Below are positions 30,757-39,695 of a stretch of DNA of 64,000 nt, one piece after another. The DNA lies in contig NZ_CP060402.1 in assembly GCF_015040615.1 (NCBI RefSeq), forward strand, positions 1,240,001-1,304,000, written 5' to 3'. The first letter of the stretch is position 1. Each line of letters starts with the position of its first letter. This DNA is from Microbacterium sp. YJN-G. GTDB lineage: Bacteria > Actinomycetota > Actinomycetes > Actinomycetales > Microbacteriaceae. A model generated the notes under the pieces. The model made no database searches, had not been told where the DNA came from, and saw only the letters and a list, made by a program, of their open reading frames with translations. Both the position numbers and the translations under genes were made by a program.

Positions 30757-30859
30757 ACAACCAGCGGCGAACAGCCAAAATGTGCTGGCCGCGCGGGCAT
30801 GGCTATGCCAGAGTGGAGCATGCTCCGGCAAGGCCGGGGCTCCCAAGGAAGGACATCAC

Positions 30860-31477
30860 ATGTCGAACGACGCACCCGGCGCCCCCGAGCCGAACAGCGG
30901 AGAGCCGAACGAGGCCGCTCAGACTCGTCCCCCCGCTCCTCCCGCGCCGCCCGCAGCGCCCACCGGACAGCCCCAGGCAGGCTCCCCGGTTCCGCCGCCG
31001 CCCGCCGGCGGCCCGAGCGGCGCTCCTGCCTACGGCGCTCCCGGCACGCCCCCGCAGCCCGGCTACGGCGCCCCGCAGCAGGGATACGGCGCTGCGCAGC
31101 CCGGTTATGGCGCACCCGCGGGTGCCCCCTATGGCTACGGCGCGCCCGTGCAGAGCAACATCACCCTGAACCTCTGGCTCTCGGTCTTCTTCAGCTGGAT
31201 CCCTGCGCTGATCTTCTACCTGATCGAGAAGGACAAGGTCGCGCCCCAGTACCACCGCGCGAACGCGAAGAACCTGAACTATCAGCTGATCGTCACCATC
31301 GCGTACGCCGCCGTCGGCGTGCTCAGCGTGATCACCTTCGGCCTCGCCTCGCTGCTGTACCTGGTGCTGCCGATCGCCCAGCTGATCATCGGCATCATGC
31401 ACGCCGTGAACGTGCCGCCGCAGCTGGCCGCGGGCCAGGAGGGCAAGTTCTACCTCGCCCCCGACTGGGTGAAGTGA
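30860..31477 (+). CDS. DUF4870-type membrane protein with proline/glycine-rich N-terminus
   Basis: The 205-residue product begins with about 100 residues rich in Pro, Ala, Gly, Gln and Tyr, including repeated GYGAPQ/GYGAAQ units. Three hydrophobic segments follow (about 105-123, 141-162, 165-185), with the DUF4870 pattern IPALIFYLIEKD ... HRANAKNLNYQL. Function is unknown for the family; the tail may mediate envelope contacts. AAGGAAGGAC precedes the ATG. A 12-bp perfect palindrome (GGAGCATGCTCC, 30815-30826) lies in the leader. Confidence 0.75.
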   Translation: MSNDAPGAPEPNSGEPNEAAQTRPPAPPAPPAAPTGQPQAGSPVPPPPAGGPSGAPAYGAPGTPPQPGYGAPQQGYGAAQPGYGAPAGAPYGYGAPVQSNITLNLWLSVFFSWIPALIFYLIEKDKVAPQYHRANAKNLNYQLIVTIAYAAVGVLSVITFGLASLLYLVLPIAQLIIGIMHAVNVPPQLAAGQEGKFYLAPDWVK

Positions 31478-31500
31478 TCTGACGCACAGCATCCGCGCAA

Positions 31501-31540
31501 CGCATGGAGGGCCCCGACTTCGGTCGGGGTCCTTCATGCG
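31501..31540 (+). terminator. Terminator after the DUF4870 gene
   Basis: An 18-bp stem with two wobble pairs (CGCATG.AGG.CCCCGAC with GTCGGGGTCCTTCATGCG) closes on a TTCG tetraloop (31519-31522). It is one of the clearest terminators in the window. Confidence 0.85.
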
Positions 31541-31553
31541 TTCCGGCATTCGA

Positions 31554-31559
31554 TACGGT
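31554..31559 (+). promoter_or_regulatory. -10 box of the aldo/keto reductase gene
   Basis: TACGGT ends 7 bases before the ATG at 31566, which decides between that start and the in-frame upstream one at 31536. Confidence 0.5.
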
Positions 31560-31565
31560 GGATGC

Positions 31566-32549
31566 ATGGGAACTCCGCAGCGTCGCGTCGGCGCCTCCGG
31601 TCTCGTCGTGTCCGCGACCGGCCTCGGGTGCAACAACTTCGGCCGGGCCGGCACGGTGACCGAGACGCTGCAGGGCACGAGGGCGGTGATCGACGCGGCT
31701 CTGGCGAACGGCGTCTTCTTCTTCGACACCGCCGACATGTACGGCGCTGAGGCCGGCCGCAGCGAGGAGCTGATGGGCGAGGTGCTCGAGGGGCGCCGTG
31801 ACCGCGTGGTCCTTGCCACGAAGTTCGGCCACGAGCGCGACATGGGCTACGACTTCCCCGGCGGGCGCGGTTCCCGGCGCTACGTGCGGCATGCCGTCGA
31901 GCATTCCCTGCGGCGGCTGCGCACCGACTGGATCGACCTGTACCAGCTGCACCTGCCCGACCCTCTGACCCCCATCGCCGAGACCATCGACGCCCTCGAC
32001 GAGCTGGTCGCCGAGGGAAAGATCCGCTACTACGGGCACTCCAACCTCGACGGCTGGCAGATCGCCGAGGCCGAATTCACCGCGCGTGCGCGCTCGACGG
32101 GTCGATTCATCTCGGCGCAGAACCATTACTCCCTGCTGGCACGCGCCGCCGAGCGTGAGGTGCTGCCCGCCGCCGAGCGCTACGACCTCGGATTCTTCCC
32201 GTTCTTCCCGCTGAAGAACGGACTGCTCACCGGCAAGTTCACCCGCGAGGGCGGTCCCGCCGGCAGCCGCATCATGGACACGCGCCGGCACATCTGGGCG
32301 GATGCTCCGTGGGATGCGCTCGAGGCGTACCAGGCGTTCTGCGACGAACGGGGCATCACGATGCTGCAGGCCACCTTCGGGTGGATGCTCGCACGGACCG
32401 CCGTCTCGAGCGTGATCGCCGGTGCCACGACGCCCGAGCAGATCGAGGCCAACGCCGCGGCCGCCGATGCCTGGACGCCCACCGCCGCAGACCTCGACGA
32501 GATCGACAGGCTGTTCCCGCTGCCCGACGACCCCGCTACGCGGATGTGA
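31566..32549 (+). CDS. Aldo/keto reductase
   Basis: This is an NADPH-dependent TIM-barrel oxidoreductase of 327 residues. The catalytic Asp and Tyr are visible in DTADMYG, the lysine in LATKFGHE and the histidine in DLYQLHLPD; the cofactor loop AGATTPEQIEAN is near the C-terminus. The closest type is the YajO/potassium-channel-beta-like group, which reduces aldehydes and ketones. Substrate cannot be read from sequence. The start is set by a -10 box 7 bases upstream; the alternative start at 31536 lies inside the preceding terminator stem. Confidence 0.9.
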   Translation: MGTPQRRVGASGLVVSATGLGCNNFGRAGTVTETLQGTRAVIDAALANGVFFFDTADMYGAEAGRSEELMGEVLEGRRDRVVLATKFGHERDMGYDFPGGRGSRRYVRHAVEHSLRRLRTDWIDLYQLHLPDPLTPIAETIDALDELVAEGKIRYYGHSNLDGWQIAEAEFTARARSTGRFISAQNHYSLLARAAEREVLPAAERYDLGFFPFFPLKNGLLTGKFTREGGPAGSRIMDTRRHIWADAPWDALEAYQAFCDERGITMLQATFGWMLARTAVSSVIAGATTPEQIEANAAAADAWTPTAADLDEIDRLFPLPDDPATRM

Positions 32550-32562
32550 GCACCGGCTCCCT

Positions 32563-32568
32563 TACGAT
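32563..32568 (+). promoter_or_regulatory. -10 box ahead of the PP2C gene
   Basis: TACGAT lies 54 bases before the GTG at 32622, giving a leader of about 47 bases in which GGAGA serves as ribosome-binding site. Confidence 0.35.
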
Positions 32569-32621
32569 GAACCTGTATCCCCAGGACGCCTCGACGTCCG
32601 CGCATTCGACGGAGATCGACC

Positions 32622-33416
32622 GTGCCTGAGACGACAACGCAGACGTATCGCGTCAGCGACGACCTGCAGCTCGCGTGGGCCGGCACGACCGACCGCGGTC
32701 GCCGCCGCGAGAACAACCAGGACGCCTACCTCGCCGTCTACCCGCTGTTCGTCGTCGCCGACGGCATGGGAGGGCACGCGGGCGGGGAGATCGCCAGCCA
32801 GAGCACGATCACGCGCCTGCAGGAGGTCGTCGACGCAGGGGACGTCTCCGAGGCGTCCATCGAGGCCGCGCTGCACCTGGCCGTCGACGACATCCACAGC
32901 CACCCGGAGACGACCGACGAGGGCACCGGCACGACGCTGACCGGGGTTTTCCTGCAGCACGCGGATGACGGCGCCTGGCAGTGGGCGGCCCTCAACATCG
33001 GTGACTCGCGGGTATACCTCAAGCGCGACGACCGCCTCGTGCAGGTGACCACCGACCACTCGGTGGTGCAGGAGCTCATCGCGTCGGGCAAGATCAGCCC
33101 GGAGGAGGCCGACGGGCATCCCTACAGCAACGTCATCACGCGGGCGGTCGGCGCGAGCGAGCTCGTGCCGCCGGACTACATCACGGTCGATCTGCGCGAC
33201 GAGGACCGGCTGGTGATCTGCTCGGACGGGCTGACCAAGGAGCTCACCGACTACGGCATCCTGCACTTCCTGCGCGAGAACGACGATCCCGGTGACGCCG
33301 TCGACGCCATGCTCGACGCCGCGCTCGAGAACGGCGGCCGCGACAACGTCACGCTGATCGTGCTGCGCGTGCTGCTGACCGGTTCTCCCTCCACAGGAGC
33401 CGATTCCGAGGATTGA
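32622..33416 (+). CDS. PP2C-family serine/threonine protein phosphatase
   Basis: This is a metal-dependent phosphatase of 264 residues. The PPM motifs are complete: TDRGRRRENNQDAY, VADGMGGHAGGEIAS, GTGTTLTG, NIGDSRVYL, TDHSVVQELIASG, CSDGLTKEL and GGRDNVTLI. It has no membrane anchor and so is probably cytoplasmic. No partner protein kinase is adjacent. Its only downstream neighbour on this strand is the tandem-ATPase gene 50 bases away, so the pair may be cotranscribed. Confidence 0.93.
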   Translation: MPETTTQTYRVSDDLQLAWAGTTDRGRRRENNQDAYLAVYPLFVVADGMGGHAGGEIASQSTITRLQEVVDAGDVSEASIEAALHLAVDDIHSHPETTDEGTGTTLTGVFLQHADDGAWQWAALNIGDSRVYLKRDDRLVQVTTDHSVVQELIASGKISPEEADGHPYSNVITRAVGASELVPPDYITVDLRDEDRLVICSDGLTKELTDYGILHFLRENDDPGDAVDAMLDAALENGGRDNVTLIVLRVLLTGSPSTGADSED

Positions 33417-33465
33417 CGCGTTCGGCCTGTGGACAGGGCCGATCCGGGCACCCGGATGCGCTCGA

Positions 33466-36165
33466 ATGGAGCGCATGGATGCCACCACGATCGTGCTGCC
33501 CTCGCCGCCTGCCGATGCGCGTCGCCCGCCGCTGCCGCTTCTCGCGGCTGTCGTGCCCGTCGCGGCAGGGATCGTGCTGTGGCTGGTCACCGGATCGCTG
33601 CTCGCGCTCTGCTTCGCCGCGCTCGGACCGCTGATGCTCCTCGCCTCGTACTTCGACGGCCGTCGGGCGCGCGGGCGCGAACGACGCAGGGCGGATGCCG
33701 AGGCCGATGCCGCGTGGCAGCGCGCTGAGACCGAGCTCGAGCGCCTTCATGCCCAGGAGCACGCCGCCGCGTGGCGGCACGACCCGGACGTCCTCGAGTG
33801 CCTGCGGGAGGCGCCGTTGCGCGGTCCGGAACCGCCGCACGGCGAGACCGCGCTCGTGGTCGGCCGCGGCGAGCGTGCCAGTCGCGTACAGGCCACGGGC
33901 GGGGAGGACGAGCGCTCGCGCGAGTTTCGGGGCCGCGCGAGGCGGCTCGAGGATGCGCCGGTGACGGTCGCGTTGGGCGGCGGTGTGTGCATCCGCGCTG
34001 CGGCCCCGGTGGCGGGGGCCGTCGCGCGCGCCATCATCGTGCAGCTGTGCCTGCGGTTCGGTCCGGCGCAGCTCGGGCTGCGGGGCGATGGGGTGACGAG
34101 ATGGGGTCTGGACGCCTTCCCGCACGCGGGTCGCCGGCGTGCGACGTTCCGGCTGCGGCTCGGTGACGGCGACGAGAACGCCGATGCGGTCATCTGCATC
34201 CGGATGCCGGGGGAGGAGCCGCCCGAGGGCGTCACGACGGTCGTGGACTGCACGGTGCCGGGGAACGCCCGCGTGCGCACGCCGGACGGCAGCAGGGGTG
34301 TCGCGGCGGAGGCGCTGTCCGTGCAGCAGGCTCGTGTCATCGCGGCAGGGATCGCCGCACGGGTGGGCGACGAGGCGGTGATCCCGGATCGGATCGGCCT
34401 CGACGAGCTGGGCGCGGCCGATCGCGCCGGACTCGCGGCGGTGTTCGGCCGCGGCGAACGGGGTGATCTCGCCGTGGACCTGGTCGATGATGGACCGCAC
34501 GCGATCGTCACCGGGATGACGGGCACGGGGAAGAGCGAGCTGCTGACCAGCTGGATCGCGGGGGTCGCCGCGGTCCACCCGCCTGAGGAGGTCGCGTTCG
34601 TGCTCATCGACTTCAAGGGCGGCACGGCGTTCGAGCCGCTGCGCCGGCTGCCTCACGTCGTGGCCGTGGTGACCGACCTGGATGCCGAGGGAGCACGACG
34701 CGGTGTCGGCAGCCTCACCGCCGAGCTGCGCAGACGCGAGGCGGCGCTGGCCGCCGCAGGGGCGCGGGACATCGGGGAATGCCCGCAGCCGGCCAGGCTG
34801 GTCATCGTCGTCGACGAGTTCGCCGCACTGCTGCAGGAGCATCCCGATCTCGGTGCCGTGTTCACCGACGTCGCCGCACGCGGGCGTGCCCTCGGCATGC
34901 ATCTGATCCTGGGCACGCAGCGGGCCAGCGGCATCATCCGCGACGCGCTGGCCGCCAACTGCCCGCTGCGGATCAGCCTCCGCGTGGCCGAGGCAGCGGA
35001 CAGCCGGTTCGTGATCGGCTCGGACGCCGCAGCCGAGCTTCCCGGCGGCGCCGAGTCCCGCGGGCTCGCGTTCGTGCGACGACCGCGCGACGCCGATGCG
35101 CAACCGGTCCGGATCGCCCTGACCGCCGAGGCGGACCTGTCCGCCATCGCCGCGCGCTGGCAGGGACACGGCGCGCAGCCGAGCCCTTGGCTCCCGCCAC
35201 TGCCGACTGTGCTGCCGCTCCCGGCCATGTGGGACGACGGGCGGGCTCTGCTCGGGCGCGCGGACGAGCCGCATGCTCAGCGGCAGCCCTGGGTCGCGCT
35301 GGAGCCAGGGGATGGGCTGGCGATCATCGGCGGCCCAGGATCCGGCAAGAGCACGGCGATCGCGACGCTCGCCGCACAGCTGGAAGATGCGGTGATCGTC
35401 CCCGACGATCCGGAGGAGGCCTGGGATGCCGTGGCCGAACTGGCATCGGGGCGGCACGGTCCGGTGCTGTGCGACGATCTGGACGTGCTCGTGGGCGTGT
35501 ACCCGCCGGACTACGCGCAGCTGTTCCTGAGCAGGTGGGAGAGCATCGTCCGCGCTCCGGCGAGTACCGTCATCACCCTCTCGCGCACTTCCGGTCCGCT
35601 CGGCCGGCTCATCGACGGGCTGAGCAGGCGCGCTCTGCTGAGGCTGACCAGCAAGGTGGAGCACATCGCCGCCGGAGGCGAGGCCGGCGCCTTCGACAGG
35701 ACACGGCCGTCCGGCCGGGCCTGGCTGGACGGCGACGAGGTGCAGCTGTGCATCGCGGACACCGCCGCCGATGCACAGCAGCGCACCGAGCCCGCTGATC
35801 CGGAGCGCTGGACGCCGGCGGGGCCGGTCACCGGGGTCGTCACCACCGCCGCCGGGGTAGTGCGCACCGTACTCTCCGCCGCGCACCCGGCGTATCGCGT
35901 CCTGAGCCTGTCCGAAGCGCAGGCGGATGCCACCACGGCGAGCGATCGCCTGATCATCGTCGGCGATCCCGAGGACTGGCGCAGCCAGTGGGGCAGGCTT
36001 CAGGCCGTGCGGACCTCCGGGGAGCTGGTCATCGCCGCGGAATGCGCGAGCGAGCTCCGCCAGCTCGCCGGCGTCCGCGAACTTCCGCCCTACGCCCGAC
36101 TGCACGCCGACCGCGCCTGGAGTGTGCTGCCCGGCCGGCCGCCCCGCCGCGTGCTGCTGGGTTGA
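33466..36165 (+). CDS. Orphan FtsK/SpoIIIE-type tandem ATPase (EccC-like)
   Basis: The 899-residue product has two hydrophobic segments near the N-terminus (about 24-65), a long linker with conserved-looking strands, then an FtsK/SpoIIIE ATPase with Walker A GMTGTGKS (350-357), Walker B LVIVVDEF (Asp450, Glu451) and GTQRAS. A second P-loop, GGPGSGKS (622-629), begins a weaker domain with LCDDLDVLV. This layout resembles the EccC/EssC motor of type VII secretion, but no WXG100 substrate or other ESX component is nearby. The start may be ATG 33466 or 33475. DNA pumping is a less likely alternative. Confidence 0.78.
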   Translation: MERMDATTIVLPSPPADARRPPLPLLAAVVPVAAGIVLWLVTGSLLALCFAALGPLMLLASYFDGRRARGRERRRADAEADAAWQRAETELERLHAQEHAAAWRHDPDVLECLREAPLRGPEPPHGETALVVGRGERASRVQATGGEDERSREFRGRARRLEDAPVTVALGGGVCIRAAAPVAGAVARAIIVQLCLRFGPAQLGLRGDGVTRWGLDAFPHAGRRRATFRLRLGDGDENADAVICIRMPGEEPPEGVTTVVDCTVPGNARVRTPDGSRGVAAEALSVQQARVIAAGIAARVGDEAVIPDRIGLDELGAADRAGLAAVFGRGERGDLAVDLVDDGPHAIVTGMTGTGKSELLTSWIAGVAAVHPPEEVAFVLIDFKGGTAFEPLRRLPHVVAVVTDLDAEGARRGVGSLTAELRRREAALAAAGARDIGECPQPARLVIVVDEFAALLQEHPDLGAVFTDVAARGRALGMHLILGTQRASGIIRDALAANCPLRISLRVAEAADSRFVIGSDAAAELPGGAESRGLAFVRRPRDADAQPVRIALTAEADLSAIAARWQGHGAQPSPWLPPLPTVLPLPAMWDDGRALLGRADEPHAQRQPWVALEPGDGLAIIGGPGSGKSTAIATLAAQLEDAVIVPDDPEEAWDAVAELASGRHGPVLCDDLDVLVGVYPPDYAQLFLSRWESIVRAPASTVITLSRTSGPLGRLIDGLSRRALLRLTSKVEHIAAGGEAGAFDRTRPSGRAWLDGDEVQLCIADTAADAQQRTEPADPERWTPAGPVTGVVTTAAGVVRTVLSAAHPAYRVLSLSEAQADATTASDRLIIVGDPEDWRSQWGRLQAVRTSGELVIAAECASELRQLAGVRELPPYARLHADRAWSVLPGRPPRRVLLG

Positions 36166-36207
36166 GTCCGCCCAGAACGACGAGCCGGCTCAGAACGGCC
36201 GCCCGGC

Positions 36208-37203
36208 TCAGAGCGAGGCGCTGGGGCGGATGCTGCCGACCGGCTCGCCGCCGCCGAGCACGTCGAGCGGAAGCGCCGCAGTCAGCGTCGCGACCTCGGC
36301 GTCGGTGAGGGCACCTGCGCGGGCCAGCAGCGTCGCCGCCACCACGGTCGCGGCGCGTCCGCTGCCGTCGAGCATCTTCAGCGCCGCGGTGGCGCCGTTC
36401 GGGGCGACCATCACCATCACGCCCTCGGCTCCGCCCTTCGCGAAGACTCCGAGCGTCTCGATCGCGATGGTGTCGGGCTCTCGGGGGCCGGCGATGGTCC
36501 ACGGGTTCTCGCGCACGGCGCGCACCAGCGTGCCCGCCACCCGGTGCAGGGCGAAGGGCGAGCGCTCCGAGGCGGAGCCGATGCGGTGGATGCCGCGCGC
36601 GAGACCGGTCAGGGTCATGGCGTGCACGGGTGCACCGCAGCCGTCGACCGAGGTGTGTGCGATCTTCTCACCGGTGAGCCGCTCGATGACGTCGCGGATG
36701 TGCTGCTGCAGCGGGTGCGCCGGGTCGAGGTACCCGTCCGTCGGCCATCCGGTCGCAACGCAGGCGCGCAGCATCAGGGCGTGCTTTCCCGAGCAGTTCA
36801 TCCGCACGCGCGCCTGGTCGGCATGGTCGGCGATCATCTCGCGGCGCGTCGCGGCATCCGAGGGCCAGGCCGGCGGGCAGCCCAGATCGTCCTCGGTGAG
36901 TCCACCGGCCGCCAGCACCTCGCGGACGACCTCCACATGGCGGTCGGTGCCGGTGTGGCTCGCCGTGCCCAGCGCCAGCTGCTCGCCATCCAGGGCGGCA
37001 CCGGCGGTCACGGCCGCAACCGCCTGCAGCGGCTTCAGGCTCGAGCGGGGCAGGATCAGGGCATCCGGATTCCCATGCCGGGCGACCACCTCGCCCTCCG
37101 GTGAGAGCACGACCGCGGCACCCGCATGGCGGGACTCCACGAAGCCGCTGCGCTCCACGACGGCGAGTTCGACAGCATCACGGACAGTCAGGGTCTCCAG
37201 CAC
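36208..37203 (-). CDS. Asparaginase (Rhizobium-type, PF06089 family)
   Basis: The 331-residue product belongs to the asparaginase II family typified by Rhizobium etli AnsA, unrelated to E. coli asparaginases. Visible family motifs are VERSGFVESRHAG, RSSLKPLQAVA, the SxxK-like element within it, HTGTDRHVEVV, NCSGKHALML and VDGCGAPVHAMTL. It would hydrolyse asparagine to aspartate and ammonia in the cytoplasm. The GTG start lies 7 bases after a TAGGCT box. It converges on the tandem-ATPase gene. Confidence 0.88.
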   Translation of the reverse strand: MLETLTVRDAVELAVVERSGFVESRHAGAAVVLSPEGEVVARHGNPDALILPRSSLKPLQAVAAVTAGAALDGEQLALGTASHTGTDRHVEVVREVLAAGGLTEDDLGCPPAWPSDAATRREMIADHADQARVRMNCSGKHALMLRACVATGWPTDGYLDPAHPLQQHIRDVIERLTGEKIAHTSVDGCGAPVHAMTLTGLARGIHRIGSASERSPFALHRVAGTLVRAVRENPWTIAGPREPDTIAIETLGVFAKGGAEGVMVMVAPNGATAALKMLDGSGRAATVVAATLLARAGALTDAEVATLTAALPLDVLGGGEPVGSIRPSASL

Positions 37204-37209
37204 CCGACA

Positions 37210-37215
37210 AGCCTA
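37210..37215 (-). promoter_or_regulatory. -10 box of the asparaginase gene
   Basis: The minus strand reads TAGGCT, ending 7 bases before the GTG start at 37203: leaderless geometry. Confidence 0.5.
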
Positions 37216-37282
37216 CTGCGCCCCACCGCGGGCCCCCGCGCGTCCGGCCCCACCCCGCGGGCGCAGATGCGAGACTGGCCGA

Positions 37283-37780
37283 ATGGCACAGCATCCACTC
37301 GGTGAGCACCACTACGCCCTCTCGGTCACCTGGACGGGGAACCGCGGAACCGGCACGACCGGCTACCGCGACTACGCACGCGACGTGACGATCTCGATCG
37401 AGGGCAAGCCCGAGCTGCTGGCCTCCTCCGACCGGCCCTTCCGCGGCGACCCCGCCCGCTGGAACCCCGAGGACCTGCTCGTCGCGGCCCTCGCCGAATG
37501 CCACCTGCTCGCGTACCTGCATGCCTGCGTGACCGCCGGCGTGGTGGTGACCTCGTACCGAGACGACGCGACCGGGATCATGCGCGAGGACGGCCGCGGC
37601 GGCGGCGCCTTCGCCGAGGTGACCCTGCGCCCGCAGGTCACCGTCGCCGACGCGAGCATGGTCGAGGCTGCGCAGCAGGCGCACCGTCAGGCGAACGAGT
37701 GGTGCTTCATCGCGAACTCGGTCAACTTCCCCGTGCACCACGAGGCGAGCGTCACCGTCGGCCCCGTACTGGGTCCCTGA
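37283..37780 (+). CDS. OsmC-family protein
   Basis: The 165-residue product has the OsmC fold, with the two redox cysteines at 73 (LAALAECHLLAYLHAC) and 141 (ANEWCFIANSV), an arrangement used to reduce organic hydroperoxides. A third cysteine, Cys82, is also present. A role in peroxide detoxification is the family norm. The last residues and stop codon fall inside a copy of the interspersed repeat. Upstream, GAGACT stands 7 bases before the ATG, one base off the usual -10 form. Confidence 0.9.
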   Translation: MAQHPLGEHHYALSVTWTGNRGTGTTGYRDYARDVTISIEGKPELLASSDRPFRGDPARWNPEDLLVAALAECHLLAYLHACVTAGVVVTSYRDDATGIMREDGRGGGAFAEVTLRPQVTVADASMVEAAQQAHRQANEWCFIANSVNFPVHHEASVTVGPVLGP

Positions 37781-37793
37781 GCCCTCGAAGGGT
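37770..37793. repeat. Single copy of the interspersed repeat between osmC-like and plsC genes
   Basis: TGGGTCCCTGAGCCCTCGAAGGG is a slightly degenerate copy of the repeat clustered near 9 kb. It contains the TGA stop of the OsmC gene (37778-37780) and touches the end of the convergent plsC gene, so it is the whole intergenic region and may serve as terminator. Confidence 0.7.
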
Positions 37794-38569
37794 CAGCGCC
37801 GCTCGTGCGGCAGCGCCTGCTTGATCTTCTCGATCGTGCCCTGAGCGGGCGGCTCGTTGTACACGCCCGCCAGCTCCTGGCCGCTCAGCGCGTGGATCGC
37901 CGCCATGATCTCGTCGGTCGCGAGGCGACGCGCCTTGCCGCTGGTGGCGGGACCGTGCTTGGAGACGTCGATGGGCTCACCGAACCGCACCGTGACCCGC
38001 TCGCTGAGCGACGGCGTCTTCGCACCGACCGGCATCACCCGGTCGGTGCCGATCAGACCCACCGGCACCACCGGTGCCCCGGTCTGCAGTGCGAGGAAGG
38101 CGACGCCCGTGCGGCCCTTGTACAGCCGTCCGTCGGTGGACCGGGTGCCCTCGGGATACAGGGCGACGGCCAGGCCCTCGTCGAGCAGCTGACGCTGCTG
38201 ATCCAGCGCATCCAGGGCGGCCTGCCCCGCGCCGCGGCGAACCGGGATGGCGCCCACCGAGGTGAAGAACTCGCGTGAGAGGGCGCCCTTGAAGCCGGTG
38301 CCCTCGAAGTAGCTCGACTTCGCCAGGAAGTGCACCGGGCGGGGAGCGGCGACCGGGATCGCCATCGAGTCGATGAACGACAGGTGGTTGCTCGCGAGGA
38401 TCACGGCGCCCTCACGCGGCACGTTATCGCGGCCCTCGATCCGGGGCCGGTAGATGATGCGAGCAAGCGACGCGGCGATCAGGCGGCCGATCGCGTACCG
38501 CAGCCCCGCGCGTCGCGGTGACGGCGATTCCGGATCGTTCTCGGGCGCGGTCGGCGACTCAGAGCTCAT
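37793..38569 (-). CDS. plsC: 1-acyl-sn-glycerol-3-phosphate acyltransferase
   Basis: It acylates lysophosphatidate to phosphatidate at the inner membrane face. The 258-residue product has the acyltransferase motif HX4D (SNHLSFIDS), the second block FFTSVGAIPVRRGAG, and the substrate block YPEGTRSTDGRLYKGRTG. A moderately hydrophobic N-terminal helix may bind the membrane. The ATG at 38569 is preferred to an upstream in-frame codon because TACGCT lies 7 bases before it. PlsC activity on a different acceptor is possible. Confidence 0.88.
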   Translation of the reverse strand: MSSESPTAPENDPESPSPRRAGLRYAIGRLIAASLARIIYRPRIEGRDNVPREGAVILASNHLSFIDSMAIPVAAPRPVHFLAKSSYFEGTGFKGALSREFFTSVGAIPVRRGAGQAALDALDQQRQLLDEGLAVALYPEGTRSTDGRLYKGRTGVAFLALQTGAPVVPVGLIGTDRVMPVGAKTPSLSERVTVRFGEPIDVSKHGPATSGKARRLATDEIMAAIHALSGQELAGVYNEPPAQGTIEKIKQALPHERR

Positions 38570-38575
38570 CCGGAA

Positions 38576-38581
38576 AGCGTA
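38576..38581 (-). promoter_or_regulatory. -10 box of plsC
   Basis: The minus strand reads TACGCT, ending 7 bases before the ATG at 38569; there is no ribosome-binding site between. Confidence 0.5.
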
Positions 38582-38691
38582 TCGGCCGACGCATGCCGCA
38601 AGTGGCATGGCGGATCCGACACGGCATACAGCACGGACAAAGCCGGATGCGGGAGGATGGGATCTTCCACCAGTGATTCCGAGGTCTCATC

Positions 38692-39645
38692 TTGCGTCTG
38701 CGTCCCCTCGCTCTTCTCTCCACCGTCGCCGTGTCCGCGCTGCTGCTGACCGGCTGTTCCGACAGCGCCGCCCCTGAGCCGTCGTCGACCGACTCCACCG
38801 CGAGCGGCGACGTCTGCGAGCAGGTCGCCAAGCCCGGTACTGTCTCCGACAGCGTCACCGTCGAGGGTGACTTCGGCGCCGTGTCCACCGCGAAGTTCGA
38901 GCTGGGGCAGGACGTGACCGAGCTGCAGCGCACCGTCGTCACCGAGGGTGACGGCGCGAAGATCAAGGAGGGCGCGTACGTCTCGTACGCACTCAGCGCC
39001 TTCGACGTCGCCACCGGCGATCGTGTCGGCGACGTCGGCTACGTGTCGGGCGAGCTGCTGCCGCAGCAGGTGCTGGCAGACCCGACGCTGGCCCAGGTCA
39101 TCGGCTGCGCGAGCGTCGGCTCGCGCCTGGCCGCGGTCTTCCCCGGCCAGGAGGGCGGGGCCGGCGCTCAGGTGTACGTGGTCGACGTGCTCGACACCGT
39201 GCCGCTGGCGGCCTGGGGCGAGGACAAGCCCGCGGCCGAGGGCATGCCCGAGGTGAAGCTGGCGAAGAACGGCGAACCCGCCGTCAGCATCCCCGACGGC
39301 GACGCCCCCGCCGAGCTGAAGGTCTCCGTGCTCAAGGAGGGCGACGGCGAGCCCGTCGCCGACGGCGACACCACCCTGCTGCAGTACTTCGGCGTGAACT
39401 GGGCCGACGGCAAGAGCTTCGACTCCTCGTGGTCGCGCGGTGAGCCGATCTCGATCCCCGGCAACACCTACGTGCCCGGATTCGTGCAGGCCCTCGAGGG
39501 GCAGAAGGCCGGTTCGCAGGTGCTCGTGGTGATCCCGCCGGAGCTCGGCTACGGCGACCAGGCCTCCGAGGCCATCCCGGCGAACTCGACCCTCGTGTTC
39601 GTCATCGACATCCTCGCGACGCAGCACGCACCCGCCGCGCAGTGA
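38692..39645 (+). CDS. FKBP-type peptidyl-prolyl isomerase lipoprotein
   Basis: The 317-residue product starts with a lipoprotein signal peptide (MRLRPLALLSTVAVSALLLTGC; modified cysteine at 22). A first domain resembling a degenerate FKBP fold follows, then a second C-terminal FKBP domain (about 215-312) with YVPGFVQALEGQKAGSQVLVVIPPELGYG. It probably assists folding of exported proteins on the outer face of the membrane. The start is TTG, with GAGG seven bases upstream. It is separated from dxr by an imperfect hairpin. Confidence 0.87.
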   Translation: MRLRPLALLSTVAVSALLLTGCSDSAAPEPSSTDSTASGDVCEQVAKPGTVSDSVTVEGDFGAVSTAKFELGQDVTELQRTVVTEGDGAKIKEGAYVSYALSAFDVATGDRVGDVGYVSGELLPQQVLADPTLAQVIGCASVGSRLAAVFPGQEGGAGAQVYVVDVLDTVPLAAWGEDKPAAEGMPEVKLAKNGEPAVSIPDGDAPAELKVSVLKEGDGEPVADGDTTLLQYFGVNWADGKSFDSSWSRGEPISIPGNTYVPGFVQALEGQKAGSQVLVVIPPELGYGDQASEAIPANSTLVFVIDILATQHAPAAQ

Positions 39646-39650
39646 TCCCG

Positions 39651-39694
39651 CCGGTCGTGCGGCCGCTCCCTCCGCGGAGCCGCCGCACCGCCGG
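39651..39694 (+). terminator. Imperfect stem-loop between FKBP lipoprotein and dxr
   Basis: CCGGTCGTGCGGCCGCTCC and GGAGCCGCCGCACCGCCGG pair over 19 positions with a few mismatches around a short loop. It ends just before the dxr -10 box. Confidence 0.5.
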
Positions 39695-39695
39695 A

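Noticed and set aside
33349..36105. A 918-codon minus-strand reading opposite the tandem ATPase gene
   Set aside because: The plus strand has intact Walker motifs; the minus strand product is compositionally random.
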